From NCBI GenBank assembly GCA_001600615.1, contig BCKK01000008.1, positions 248,001 through 312,000 on the forward strand: a DNA stretch of 64,000 nt, in the 5' to 3' direction. How positions within the stretch are numbered: position 1 is the stretch's first letter; the number at the start of each line of letters is the position of its first letter. Shown here one piece after another: positions 22,674 to 36,831 of the stretch. The position numbers were made by a program, and so were the translations under genes. The stretch comes from Dioszegia crocea (lineage: Eukaryota; Basidiomycota; Tremellomycetes; Tremellales; Bulleribasidiaceae). The notes below the pieces were generated by a model. That model did not search any database. It saw only the letters and a list, made by a program, of their open reading frames with translations, and was not told the origin of the DNA.

Positions 22674-23794
22674 ATGCGACTCCACGCCCTCCCTTTACCC
22701 CTGACCCTCCTCCCCCTTCTACCCCTCTCATCAGCCTTCAAATGCCTCCTTACGGCCTCCGATATCACCTATGATATCACGCCCCTGGGTACATTGCGAA
22801 CGACGGATAGCGAGACGGATACGCCGCCTACGAGAAGCGCGGCGAGGGTCCGGATGGATCTCTGTGGAGAAGGCGTTGGGTTGGAGGATGATACTGAGGA
22901 TGAAGATCAGGTGCGTCGCTGCGGTCTCTTCTCCGAAGTTATCTTCAGGCCTGCGGCGAGGCCGAGTCAGGATGATTGGGGCTGTATATCGCGTCCAAAG
23001 GAGGCTCTGGCTGATGTTCAGTGCCCATCAAACGCTCGAGTATGCCTCAAATTGACCAACATCAAACCCCCTCACAACGAACGAGTGACTTCAGTCATCC
23101 CTTTTTGGCTGACTGATACGTCTGACGACGACGTCTGGACTACTCCGATAGGAAAGAAGGGTGAAGAGGGGCTGAAAATATGGGTAGAGGGGCCAGAGTA
23201 CGCTGGGTAAGTCTGAGATGACTCTCAAGGCCGTTCTCAAAACGACATTGGGCCATCGAGACAGTGCTACTCACCTCACCATCGGTGACAAATCGCTAAT
23301 AGTGCAGAGCTCCTCAAAATCTCAACCTCACCTTACTCTGCGACAAATCCTCCACCTCGACCGAACCTCAATTCCTCTCCTACACCGCCGGCCACCTCTC
23401 ACTTCAGTGGTCATCACCGGACGCATGTCCTCGAGGTGACGGCGAACGTCCACCAGGCGCACCTGACGGCGACGGAGGGAGCAGTGAGGAAGGAGATGGT
23501 AGCTCAGGATGGGGGTTCTGGGGGTTCATGCAATTCCTATTTTGGATAGCACTCCTGGGTCTGGTCGGATATTTCGCTATCGGTATGCCCTCACCTGAAC
23601 TACTTGGAACAAGCTGACCCATAGGCATATTCTACAATCGTCAACAGTACTCGGCAAGTGGTTGGGATATGATTCCTCATCGGGATTTCTGGCGCGAAGT
23701 TCCGACGATAACGCAGGATTTGGTCGGGCATGTGTTTACAAATGTACGGAATAGCGGGCCGGGCGGAAGAGGCGGTTATAGTAGTTTGGGTTAA
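22674..23794 (+). CDS. ATG27: Atg27-like type I membrane protein
   Basis: Exons 22674..23206, 23308..23582 and 23625..23794; 325 residues. Atg27 cycles between Golgi, endosomes and pre-autophagosomal structure and helps Atg9 traffic. A signal peptide (residues 1-20, Leu-rich, ending before FKC) leads into a luminal Cys-containing domain related to mannose-6-phosphate receptor folds. One transmembrane segment (FMQFLFWIALLGLVGYFAIG, near residue 255) follows. A short cytosolic tail has YNRQQYSASGWDMIPHRDFW and ends GGYSSLG. The DMIPHRDFW-VP pattern is typical of the family. An ATG 27 nt upstream is in frame but would bury the signal peptide. Confidence 0.88.
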
Positions 23795-23963
23795 GCGACC
23801 GCGAAGGCTGGAGTGAAGGTCCAGGTCGCCGGCCGAGTGTCTATATAGAGCATCTATGAATGATGATGTGATCAACCTCATCCCGTTCGAAACCGGCAGC
23901 ACAGTATAGCCGCTGTATGATAATCCATTAAGTCGTATATGTGATAGATGCTCCTTCCTGTTA

Positions 23964-26527
23964 CTACACCCTAGCCTTCATCCCTGCCAGCACCCTCTGC
24001 ATGTCCCCCCATTCCGAGTCTCTGGGCTGGACTAGCTTCTCCGCAAGCTCGTAGATGTACACCTTTCCATCAGCACCACCGAGGGCCGCCTTTCGGGAAA
24101 GCGGAGTACGGTCCCATGCTAATTTGTTTAGGGCCCGGGGCGAGACCGAGGTTGATATTTGCGGTACCTGACAATCAGCACTGAAGCAATCACGAGCAGT
24201 AAGTAAACTCACCTCGCTGTCCTGATTGAGATTCCACAGGTCAAACTTCCCCGATCCATCCACTGTCCCAAACATAGCAGGGTGATTAGGATGCCACTTG
24301 ACATCAAACACATAATCGTCCGCCGCTTCAAACGAATGCAGCGCCTGTTGCCCCGCCACCGCGTCCTTTGAAGATGCACTGACGACTCTTTCACTCGTCG
24401 ATCGATTGTAAGCCGGTGCAGACGGCGCCAAATTTGAGGCCCCTGGTTTGCCCTGGGTTGTTCCTCCAGCTTTCCCACTTGCTCCTGTGCGCCATAATTT
24501 AACGCTCCAGTCTACCGAGCTGGTCAGGAAGAGGTCGCCAAAGTCGATGCTGCCGGTGGAAGGGTGGAAGTTGAGGCCAGTGACGGGTCCGGCATGGCCC
24601 CGGTATATGTCTTCGGGGGAGGACGAGATTCCCGCTTTGCGCGCAGGTTGGTCATATCGGTTTGCTTGATAGATAGATCCTTCTTCTGTGCCGATCCAGA
24701 AGGTACTGGTTTCAGAATGAGGGAAATCGAGGGATGTGATGGACACTTCGTCCGTCTTGCTATGATTTGGGACGGCCAAGGGGAGGGCTTCCTGCACGTG
24801 TCAGCCTGGCAAACGTTGTGCGGGGAGAGATGCTGACCTGAGGCTGTGCCAGCATATCCGCCAGCCAGCTACAGACTAGACCATCTGTACTTGCCGATAC
24901 CAGACTATTGGCATTCTGCGTTCCGACCATTTTCATGGAGTAGATGGGGTAGGTGTGGCCGGATGCTGATAGTGGGGTCTTCAGAACAGGAAGGTGTTTT
25001 GCGCGAGTATCCCACAGCAGGACTTGTCCGGAGTAGGAGCCGCCGAAGATTAAGGTAGGGTGGAAGGGGGAAAAGGATATCGACAAGATGTCGGACTGCC
25101 ATTCTCAGCTTGTCCGAACAGAAGGCGTGTGGTTAGTAGCTCACTGGTGAGTGAAAGATGAACTCTGGTCTTTCCAATAGATGCAAATTCCATACGGCAA
25201 CAATCCCGTCGGGGTCATTTGGCGCGGCTGGATTCTTATTGTAGGACGCAGCGAGAAGCTCGGGGAACTGTACGTCAGCATTGGGAATTCCGTTATGCCA
25301 TGAAGCCAGCCGGCGTACCTTCAATGACCAATCTAGACCGGTCACTGACCGTCCTGCTGTCCATCTTTCATCCGAGAAGGTGCAAGCGAGTTTCACTTTT
25401 TGTCCATCGGCATCATCGCTAGGCGGTCAGTCAGGCACACATGCTATTTCACGCGGACTCACAAAGCGCCATCGAGACCCACTGTATAGTCCTTAACATA
25501 GTCATAAGCATCGCTCAGCGCTCTCTGCGCTATTCTTGTCGAGGCCTCAATGAAAGCTGAAAAATCTGGAGAAGTAAAGATGGCCTGCTTTTGCTCCGAC
25601 GACAGCTCTGAGATGTAAGCTCGTGGATCATTGGGACATGGGACCAATTTCTAGCTCACCCCCAAGTCTATCCTCCCTCTCCTTTAGCTCCTTGATCTCC
25701 TTCTCCAGCTCTCCCTTCTCCCTTTCTATTTCGTCCAATATCCTCCTTCGCATTTCCTCCTCCGTTTCTCTACCACTTCCCCCTTCTCTTCGCCGCTGTC
25801 GATCGCCATCTGGTCGTTCTTCACCATCAGATTCGATGTCGGACGTGAGTGTCCCCGTCGACGTGGTAGTTTGTGTCGATTTGGAGTAAAGGACCGGGAC
25901 CGGTTTAGCCTTACTGTCAGTTTCGGCTTTGCGCGCGAAATTAGCGGCACCCACCTTTGTTGGCAATTCATATAGCTCTGCAGAATGATCAACGTAATCG
26001 ACAGCGGATGATATTGGTGATGAAGGTGATTCTCTGGAGATAAGCTCGAGCCCATTTCGTGATACGTACCGGACGATATCGGCAGCCCGAGATAATCCCG
26101 AATCCAGACGTTCTCTCACTGGCCCTGTACTTCTATCGCTCAAACGGCTTAGTCGGCCACTTGGAGTGGGAGGCACGCTCCCTGGTGGAGTCGAGATTCC
26201 GATGGCCTGACCAAGAGCACTGGACGCACGAACCGGATTGGGATGTTGAAGGGGTGTGGAGCGACCTGTTGCACTGGTGTAAGGCGACGAAGGGCGTTGG
26301 AGCAGAGAGTCGACAAGGTCGTTGACATCTTTGCGTGATGTAGCTAGTGGCTACTGCTGTCAGAGGGTGCAATAAAGGAGGGGTTTCGCTGAACGTACGG
26401 TGGTTTGTGAAGGCCCGGGCGCGGATTCCGCTTGGGCCAATAAAGCCTTCCGCTCATCTCTTGCTCGACGAAGTTCTGCCAGCTTCGCCCGCTTCTCGTC
26501 CATCTCTTGTCTTCTGCGCTCTGCCAT
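23964..26527 (-). CDS. Cytoplasmic dynein intermediate chain
   Basis: Eight minus-strand exons: 26527..26399, 26350..25660, 25607..25463, 25418..25319, 25267..25145, 25095..24838, 24791..24213, 24167..23964; 742 residues. The protein links dynein heavy chains to light chains and dynactin for minus-end microtubule transport. Residues 1-35 are a charged coiled coil ([20 protein letters not shown]), the dynactin p150/NudE-binding helix. A light-chain-8 motif KSTQT lies near residue 196. A second coiled coil spans ~235-275. The C-terminal half carries WD repeats ([46 protein letters not shown]). The family is clear; the isoform is inferred to be cytoplasmic because axonemal dynein is absent from these yeasts. 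Confidence 0.93.
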
Positions 26528-26795
26528 ATTGACGGCTGGGCTATGTGCCGAGGATATATACTCTAATGAGCAGGGTGAAGAAGCGATGAAACACGACGCG
26601 TTTGGATAGGCGAAAGCTTATTTTGACGCGACAACACATTCCTCGTGCCACGTGGGTTCCACAAGGGCGCCACCTCCCCTAGGTTCAGGAAAACGAGCCG
26701 CACGTCTCGATAGATGCTGGTAGATATGTCCATAGAAAGACGGGAGAGGGGCAGTAGCCACAATAGTAGAAGCTACGTTGCGCAAGCATGATCCT
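26528..26795. promoter_or_regulatory. Dynein IC upstream region
   Basis: 268 bp between the dynein start (minus) and the stop of the acetyltransferase (minus). An ACGCGT hexamer lies at 26596-26601, about 70 bp upstream of the dynein ATG; a single match of this length can be chance. Confidence 0.35.
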
Positions 26796-27652
26796 CTACT
26801 TTCTCTCAACTCGCTCAGCGGTCCCGTCCGCGTTGATCTTCTTGACCACTCTTGCTGGGTTCCCAACAGCTACAACTCGGTCGGGGATGTCCTTGGTGAC
26901 GACAGATCCAGCTAAGTTATCAGTCCTTATACTGACAGCGTACCAGCTGATTCCGATGCCGAAAAACTCACCTCCGATAGTGACCCCATTTCCAATCCGG
27001 CAAGGTCCAACGATCACGACGCTGCCTCCAATCCACACATCATCTCCGATGATGATCTCACTGGCCCATTCCGGGCCCTTGAGACCGTTTCTTGCTTCTG
27101 GCGAGATTGGGTGGCCGGGAGTATAGAAAGAGCAGTTGGCTCCAACCATCGTGCGATCTCCGAGCGAGACTGTTTGTGTCAGTCGCAAGCTTTTCGAAAG
27201 CATCGGTGGAGGTTGGCAGAAACGTACTTCGAGTTACATCGATGAATGTGCAGCCTGGTCCGATGTAGATCTCATTGCCGAAAGATAGATTGAATCCCTG
27301 TGACTGTCAGTAAGTACGTTCAAGGAATGACGGAATGGGACTTGCGTATTCACTATCATTGTTAGCGTCATTCCGTCACGAGTGGTAATGACACTCACAA
27401 CATGAACGGGGTCATGATATAGACCTTCCTCTCCTCTTTTGGAGGCATACCGACCACGCCATCCAGAACGTCCATCCGCTTGTCGGTATCTCTGATAGCA
27501 TTGAACTCGTAGACTTTGTCTTGACACATATCTCTCAGTCGACCGAGATATGGATCTATAGCGATGTATGGTTCGCCCCGCTGCATGACCTCTAGCTGAG
27601 TTGTCGTTTCCTCCCCTTGAGGCGGGGGCGGACGGACGGTGATTGCAGGCAT
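26796..27652 (-). CDS. Maltose/galactoside-type O-acetyltransferase
   Basis: Five minus-strand exons: 27652..27399, 27352..27346, 27297..27228, 27169..26972, 26911..26796; 214 residues, normal for the NodL/LacA/Maa hexapeptide family. These enzymes move acetyl from acetyl-CoA to a sugar hydroxyl. The N-terminal domain has the MQRGEPYIAIDPYL box and KRMDVLDGVVG. The left-handed beta helix follows with FEYGFNLSFGNEIYIGPG, GDRTMVGANCSFYTPGHP (catalytic His in the TPGHP loop) and GDDVWIGGSVVI. It ends with VAVGNPARVVKKI. Exon 2 is only 7 nt. The intron after it starts GC (GCAAGT) instead of GT. Skipping the microexon breaks the frame. Substrate is unknown. Confidence 0.88.
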
Positions 27653-28031
27653 TTCGAGCGGACGAGAGGGGAGAAGGGCGGTACTGAAGGAGAGCAGGTG
27701 CGTTCGAGCTTTCTCGAAGCTTGATTCTTGACGGTCGATGCGACGAAGTGATAGCCCTTCTAATCTTCTTGATTCTCCCAAATACCAAGAGCATACATAG
27801 GCAGTTCCGACCTCGGCGTGCACCCCGGCGCAACCTCGGACCTTCCTCCGCACAGAAGACCCGCACAAAAGTACACGTGTGATTGCGGGGCTCCATCTGC
27901 CTCCACTCTAGTGACTCCACATCGCCGGTTATGCCAGCAGCCCTCAACCGGGTGTTAGTACTGTAGCACCTGCAGGGATCCGCTCACCTCCTTGACATCA
28001 TTCACAGGTCAGGCTCAAACAATCCGTCGCG
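27653..28031. promoter_or_regulatory. Divergent promoter, acetyltransferase and alcohol oxidase
   Basis: 379 bp between the two start codons. The minus-strand frame stays open upstream of the chosen Met, but that extension has no counterpart in the family. No specific site is called. Confidence 0.45.
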
Positions 28032-30303
28032 ATGTCCTCAGCCCCAGACCTATTTAGTGATCACCACTGGAACACTCTACTCGCCATCGCCGATGCGGTC
28101 GTCGGCACTTCCGCTCCTTCCTCTGACGCGCTAGAGGTAAACCCCTCACAATGTCCCGCCTTCGTCAATCTCCTCTCGGATACTCTATCCAACCGAATTC
28201 CTGCGCCGGCGGTCAAAGAGTTCCAGCTCTTCTTGTCCATCATTAGCGGGTACACCGGCTACATGCTGAATGGCACATCGGCATACCTGTACGATTTGCC
28301 ACGGGACCAGGTGGAGACGATCGTACAGGGCTGGATGCAGTCTAGGCTCAAGCCGATCAGAACTGGGGCAAAGGCTGTAGGGTATATCATTCGGTCTCTT
28401 TGGATCCGAACTTGCCCAGGAATCTTACCTGCCATCGGGCACCCTGGACATGTTGTCCAGGACACGCCGCAGATGGAAGCCGAGGTCAAGGAAGATATAT
28501 TGAGCAGCGCGAGGTCGGTCGAATACCAAGGAGAGCAAGTCCAGGAAATCACAACTGGTGTCCTGGTGGTCGGTTCTGGATCGGGCGCGACGGCCTTCAC
28601 ACACTCCCTCGTACGAAATCTTTCGGGACACAACTGGCAATCCCTCATCTCATCGCCTGCCAATGTATCGGACGTCCTCCTCCTCGAGAAAGGTACAAAG
28701 CGATCTCCTCACCCAGGCGGGACTCCCATGACGGGCGACGAGAACGAAGCTTTCAACACGATGATTGAGGGCGGAGGGGTTCTTACGTCGGATGAGGGCG
28801 CAATCAACATATTTGCAGGGTCGACATGGGGCGGCGGATCAAGGGTGAACTGGAGTGCGTGTCTGCAGACAGACCGGCTCGTCAGGGAGGAATGGACCAA
28901 GCATATTATGCAGGATATGGGCAAGACTGGAGATCCCCACGGGAGGATGTTCCTAGGGAGGGAATGGCAGGATTGCATGGAGCAGTGAGTTTCACTGTCG
29001 TCAACGCTAATGTTAGTGTGGAGGAACAGCTTGGCGTTCAGCTTCCCGCTCCTGAAGACCACAATGCCGCCAACAAGTGCTTACTTGAGGGATCCAAGAA
29101 GCTCGGCTACACCGTCAAAGCCGTACCGCAGAACATCTCGGGTTCGTTTGCGGATCATGCCAAGTGCGGAGCGAGCTGTACGATCGGGTGTCGAGGACAC
29201 GCCTTGGTGGATGAGAAGAAGGGGAAGATGTCGGGATGTAGGGCGTTCCTTAACCCTCTTGCTGGTGCAAAGGAAGGACCGGTCGTTAAAGGGCTCGATG
29301 GCTTCGAGGTCGAGCGAGTCATATTCGCCGAGTCTGACCCAAAGAGGGCTGTAGGCGTTATTGGCTGGGCTAAGCATGGGTCAGGGAGGATCAAGGTGGT
29401 AGTCAGAGCCAAGACGGTGGTGATCAGCAGTGGGACACTGAACAGTCCTGCCATCTTGCTTCGGAGTAAAGTCAAGGTGAGTCCGAGGCAGATTTAGCTG
29501 ATTGTCAGAACCCTCATCTTGGCTATCATCTCCACCTCCATCCCACTCTCATCGTTCAGTCTCTCTGGCCTCAGAAGATAAACCCTTGGGAAGGTACCAT
29601 CCTCACTACCGTCATCAATGAATTCTCGAACCAGGACGGAAAAGGCCACGGCGTCAAGCTCGAAGGAATGTGCATGCTTCCCTCTCTCGGGTTGACCTAT
29701 GTGCCCTGGGTGGGCTCGGACGCCTGGCGGCAGAGGATGAGAGAGTTCCCTAGGATGATGGGTCACATCGTTCTCTGCCGAGAGGAAGCAACTGGGCGAG
29801 TGCACGTTGACGCCACTGGCAAGGAGAGGATCAGCTACGTCACAGGTCCGAAGGAGAGAGAGTGGATCCGGAACGGGTTCGAGGGGATGGCGAAGTTGTT
29901 GCACGCCCAGGGTGCAGAGGAGATCTTCACAGGTGCGGCGGGTCTACCCATCTGGCGACGAGAGGGCAAGCAGGGTGACTGGGCGGATGACCAATCTTTC
30001 CTAGACTTCCTCGACGCGTACAAGCGATCCGGCTTCGATATCGACCGCATCTCTTTCGGTTCGGCCCATCAGATGGGAACCTGCCGTATGAGCGGATCGG
30101 CGCGGACGGGTGTTGTGGACGTCAGAGGGAAAGTGTGGGGCATTGACGGGCTGTACGTGGCGGATGCTAGTGTTTTCCCTAGTGCGAGTGGGGTCAACCC
30201 AATGATCACCACAATGGCCTTTGGGGAGTGGATCGGGCGAAGAGTTGTTGAGGGACTGGTCAAGGGTGTTCAGGCTGAAGAGGAAACACGTGCGAGGTTG
30301 TAG
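28032..30303 (+). CDS. Long-chain fatty alcohol oxidase (GMC family)
   Basis: Exons 28032..28984, 29017..29476 and 29509..30303, separated by two introns of exactly 32 nt; 735 residues. The flavoenzyme oxidises long-chain alcohols to aldehydes with O2 in peroxisome or ER membranes during alkane and lipid use. An FAD-binding TGVLVVGSGSGATAF sits near residue 180. GGGVLTSDEGAINIFAGSTWGGGSRVNWS follows near 240-270. A cysteine-rich AKCGASCTIGCRGH segment lies in exon 2. The C-terminal GMC block is SAHQMGTCRMSG plus VADASVFPSASGVNPM, holding the active-site histidine. N-terminal ~170 residues match the helical extension of plant/yeast FAOs. No C-terminal SKL is present (ends ETRARL). Confidence 0.92.
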
Positions 30304-30359
30304 CAATGAGTCGAGTAAGTAGTTGTAGTAAGCTCTCCTCGAGTATGTTTGTATTGTTG

Positions 30360-31522
30360 TCATGCCCTTTCGAAGTCATCCAGTAGCTTCCCCACTCGTG
30401 TCCTCTCCGCCGTGTCAAATATACCCTCCAGTCCTCGTCGTACCAGCTGCACCAAGTCTTCTCTCCCTAGTCCAAAGTGCTTGCTCGCCAGATCATACTC
30501 GTCAGACACCCAAGCCCCAAAAACACCCACATCATCCGTTCCTATGCTCAAACCTCCGTCCTGGGCATACCACCAGCCGAAGTGATGACCTCCAGGGTCT
30601 TCCAACTGATTCGGCAGCATGCCCGCGAGGATATTGCAAGTGAGGAGGAGCTCGACGTGGAGGTTACGGTCGAGAATGGTTTGGCGGAAAGGAATGGGAA
30701 CGTGGATGACGTGACCTAGGCGGGCGGGATGGTATGAGAGCAGTCGTGTCATCTCTTCGTCGGTGACTGTTGGGATCTCGGCGAAGTGCAGAGAAACTGG
30801 GAGATGATGTTGGTGAGCGATATCGAAGGCGTGTTGATAGTCAGGAAGAGGTCCATGTGGATCGCCAGATAAGTCTACGCCAACGACAGGCAGACCCTCT
30901 TCCCGGAGCTTCAGCGCGAGTTGAATGATCTCCGTAGCTTGCTCGGGAGAGTGTTTGGATCTATCGATAGATGGGATGAGTCGAGCTTGCAACTTTTGCT
31001 CGTCCAGGTTGTTCCATTCGTCCATTACGCCCAGAACGACACGAAGGGCGTCTTCAGCGGTGGTAGTTGCCGAAAGCCGTCGAGGGGTTGTGCGGAGCTC
31101 GAGATAGACTACGCCGTCTTTGGCAAAGTCCTCGAGCACCCCGCGGGTGATGTGCGCTAAAGAAGAAGGGGAAGAAATGAGACGATAGATGTATGTATTG
31201 AAGTGAGAGAAGAATCTGCGGAATGAGCTCCAGGCTCCAGGAGATCCCACGTCGCAGACGTACGTTTTGATATTCTGACCTCTTCCGCTGTTCTCGAACC
31301 ATACTTTGGGCGGGATGAGGTCTTCGCCGAAAGATGGATCTTCAGCCTTGCGCTGATCCCAGACCTCCTGAAGACGCTGCGGTGTGACTGAGCCTGAAAG
31401 ATGGGCGTGAAGCTGGAAGAAGGGGTCAGTTCAAGGTCAGCATCGTGAGTGGTATCTTGCCTCACCTCAATCTTGGGCAAAGCTCTGCAGAAAGCGATGT
31501 CTGGCGGAGCGGGCGTAACCAT
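30360..31522 (-). CDS. Adenosine deaminase-like protein (ADAL type)
   Basis: Exons 31522..31466, 31412..31264 and 31215..30360 on the minus strand; 353 residues. ADAL enzymes deaminate N6-modified AMP to IMP in the cytosol. The zinc site is complete: HAHLSGS (the first His pair, near residue 20), LHFAE (His with catalytic Glu), GHVIHV, and SIGTDDVGVFG with the paired Asp. YLELRTTPR and VVGVDLSGDP support the deaminase fold. No secretion signal is present, unlike ADGF enzymes. Substrate (N6-methyl-AMP rather than adenosine) is inferred from the closer likeness to ADAL. Its 3' end lies 56 bp from that of the alcohol oxidase. Confidence 0.9.
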
Positions 31523-31910
31523 CTTCGGGCCCGCTTTAAGTAAGGGTCGGTTCTTTGGTTTGACTGTCGAAAGGGCTCCAGGCAGGACGAAAGGCAAGGT
31601 AGACTTACATTTTCGTCTCAACTTTCATAAGTTAGGCGTTCTCATCATGCATCATCTTACGTCTACTTCAAGCAAGCTCCCCGGTCTATAGACGATACAC
31701 AACATTCGCTACAGTATGTGCGGCTCGACAAATGGTTTCAGACTATGCGTAGTATCACAATTCATTGACTTCTGCTCGCTACACTGGGTAATCATCTCCT
31801 CGCCCTGACTCCGATTTATACGGAATTCGAATTGTCGGCACATGAGAAGGGTCTGAGCGATCAGCTATCGACCGACACTCGCTGACGCAACCTGTAAGCA
31901 GCGCATAGAC
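31523..31910. other. Intergenic, upstream of ADAL gene
   Basis: 388 bp between the ADAL start and the stop of the amino-acid permease, both minus strand. It should hold the ADAL promoter and permease 3' UTR. No motif or gene is supported. Confidence 0.45.
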
Positions 31911-33798
31911 TTACGACGTGGTGTTGCCGCTCTTCAAACTGTCGTTGATCGTGACGCAAGCGGCGTAGGTCCCAGCCACCATGATGTAGAAACCCGCCGC
32001 CATCATCAAGCTGTTGACTGCGACTAGAGCCTTCCATCGAGGAGTGCGCTCAGCGTCTCGGTAGAGCCATATCCACATGTACCCCTCAAGGATGCTGTCC
32101 GTCAGCGCAAGGTCTGGGCGCCTTGCCTCTACTTACATGCAGATGAAAGTCCCGAGTAAGGCACCGATCAAACTGAGCAGATCACCAAAGAAGGGGATAG
32201 CCTCAGCGATGATGAAGCTGATGAGGCAGTTGCCAATCACGCAAGAGAGCCAGATGGTCCAGTGTTGCCATGTCGGTGTAGAGAGGTGCTTGCTGCCGCG
32301 GAGGATTCGGACAAAGATACCTTTAGCGGCTGACATCAGCGACAGCTCGTAAGATCGACTTACGCAGGTGGGTGTAAATGATGCAGCCAACTAGCAAACC
32401 GGGGATGGCAATACCGTATGAGACGCGCTTCATGAGAGGTCCGGCTGATCCCAAGGCAGGGGAAGCAATGTATTGACCAACATAGTGGTACACAACACAG
32501 CCGATGATCTGCAATTAGCTTTTCAGTCACGGAAGCGTACTCACCAGATAGACAGCAGTGACAAACGACTGGCAAGTGACGACACTCTTGGTGTAGTCTC
32601 TCTGGTTACGCATCTCTCCGACGACACTGACGAAAGTCGGTCCGCCAGCGTATGCAAATACGACGGTGTTTCTGTTGTTCAGCGAGCGAATAAGCTGTCA
32701 CTCACACAGCATTCATGGCCTGGACAAAGCTGGTGCTGCTGAACGCATTCACTTCCTTGGACCACGGCCCGCTCTGTGGCGCATTGGCAGGTCGGTCTTG
32801 CACCCCGACGGAAACGGCGAGAGTAATCACCGCCGCCAGAATCGACACCAATCCCGCCCACCCCACCCATGAGATACGATCAAGCGTGCGCAAGGATGAT
32901 ACCATTGCGGTGGCGACAGCCGCGACGACGACAAAGACCACGGTACACGTTCCGTGAAGTGACACTGCGTTCAACCTAATCTTTGTCAGCAAAATATCGA
33001 ATTTCGTCCAAAAATCGGATTTTCTTCGCCAACACCTCTTCCTCTCCCTCTCGCACGTCTTATACTCACGCTGTGGCCACACCGACGAAGCCAGCGCCTG
33101 CTATCGCTGTCATTTCTAACCAGTAGCTTGAGGGTCAGCAGTGTTACAGTCTGCCTGAGAGCATTGACAGCTTACAAGAAGAAAACGAGCTCCCGGCCGA
33201 ATTTTCCTCCCATATGAAAGCCGACACTGATGGTCAGCTAAGAACGCTAGGTAAAGAATAGCCCAAGAAGAGGCCGAGCAACTTACTCCGCCAGGGTATA
33301 GACATCCGGATGTCTCCGCTTGAACAAGCCAATGATGTAGTCGGCCCCTGGAAAGTCAGCGTGACTGGTAAGTAATTTTAACTCGTACATGTCGTTATGA
33401 CCGCAATGACAAGCTAGACGATCAGCATCGTGTCCAAAGACCTCCAGAATGGTCTTGTGTAAACTCACAATGATGATGATACCCGGAACAAGACCGACAT
33501 TGTCCATGACCAGTGGTAGACCCAGGATACCAAGCCCAATCTGTCCTTAGCTTTACTCTCCCTTGCGTTTCGCACTTCAATCTCGACTCACCTGAGATTT
33601 GATCATGATAATGGCTGCTCGAACCCACGACAGACTCCGATAATTCGGGCTGTTCTCGTCCAGCTTACCCCACACAGCATCTACCTCTCCACCCTCGTCA
33701 TTTGATGCTGGACGCAGTGCATCGTTTGTAGTGGGCGCTTTTTTGTCGTGAAAAGTCGTTGGAGATGGAGTGGGCGAGACTGTGGGTGAAGGCTCCAT
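31911..33798 (-). CDS. Mtr-type neutral amino-acid permease (AAAP family)
   Basis: Eleven minus-strand exons: 33798..33592, 33540..33469, 33413..33389, 33347..33287, 33226..33176, 33126..33070, 32975..32706, 32671..32545, 32508..32364, 32320..32137, 32094..31911; 460 residues. Proton-coupled uptake of neutral/aromatic amino acids at the plasma membrane is the known role of fungal Mtr. A hydrophilic N-terminus (~60) precedes about eleven hydrophobic segments. The first has MIKSQIGLGILGLPLVM, the hallmark of AAAP transporters. GGKFGRELVF, ALNAVSLHGTCT and VFAYAGGPTFVSVVGEMRN also fit Mtr. The 25-nt exon at 33389..33413 supplies LVIAVITT. Substrate range cannot be read from sequence. Confidence 0.92.
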
Positions 33799-34208
33799 AT
33801 TGGATCAAGGATAGTAAGAGGCGATGTCAAGATGACTTTTCAGGGGGACGGAGAGATGCGATCAAAGTCCAGTCAGAGTCGAAGTGAAACACAAAGTCCG
33901 AGACAGATGTAAGTTTGAGCGCGTCAATTGATAAGCTCGCAGACGTCGAGTATATACCCCACAGAGATCTTGATGCTGACCATGGGGCCCTCGAGTCATC
34001 GGCAGTCCCGTTAGCATGGTGCGCTTTGCAAGATTTCCCACCGAAGATTTGAAGTGGAGGATGCCGTAATGCTGTCGTTGTCAGTTACGTCACCGGCTCG
34101 GACCTTGACTGTGCTCCGCTCTGTCCCCGCTCTGCGCCCGTTCGACCGAGGTCAGACATCCAGCCAGTCACATACCGAACACAGGGATATAATAATCTAT
34201 GACAACCT
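33799..34208. promoter_or_regulatory. Permease upstream region
   Basis: 410 bp between the permease ATG (minus) and the VMA2 stop (minus). A TATA-like TATATAC on the sense of the permease lies at ~33951-33957, about 150 bp upstream of its start. Nothing else is recognised. Confidence 0.35.
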
Positions 34209-36616
<2,408 letters not shown>

Positions 36617-36831
36617 TGTATGTGTTGTACGAGATGAATGTATGAGGCAAGGTCAATTAATGAGTGAGCTTGAGCATGCTTCAATGACGCTTGACGGCAT
36701 ATATCACATTATTCGATACCCCCACTTATCGAGGTTGATAGGCGACTTTCACTCTGCGCAAGTTGCCACCTTCAATCTAATTGCTCGAAGAGGCTGATAC
36801 GCATCATTACCATGCCGGCTACACACAGAGT

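Noticed and set aside
25628..26176. Separate short gene starting inside the dynein intermediate chain
   Set aside because: The frame is continuous with the upstream dynein exon and includes its light-chain-binding motif.
26596..26601. MluI box controlling dynein intermediate chain
   Set aside because: A lone six-base match at a gene with no known S-phase link is likely chance.
27653..27868. N-terminal extension of the acetyltransferase
   Set aside because: The frame is open upstream, but the extension is Cys/Arg-rich without family match and crosses the divergent promoter.
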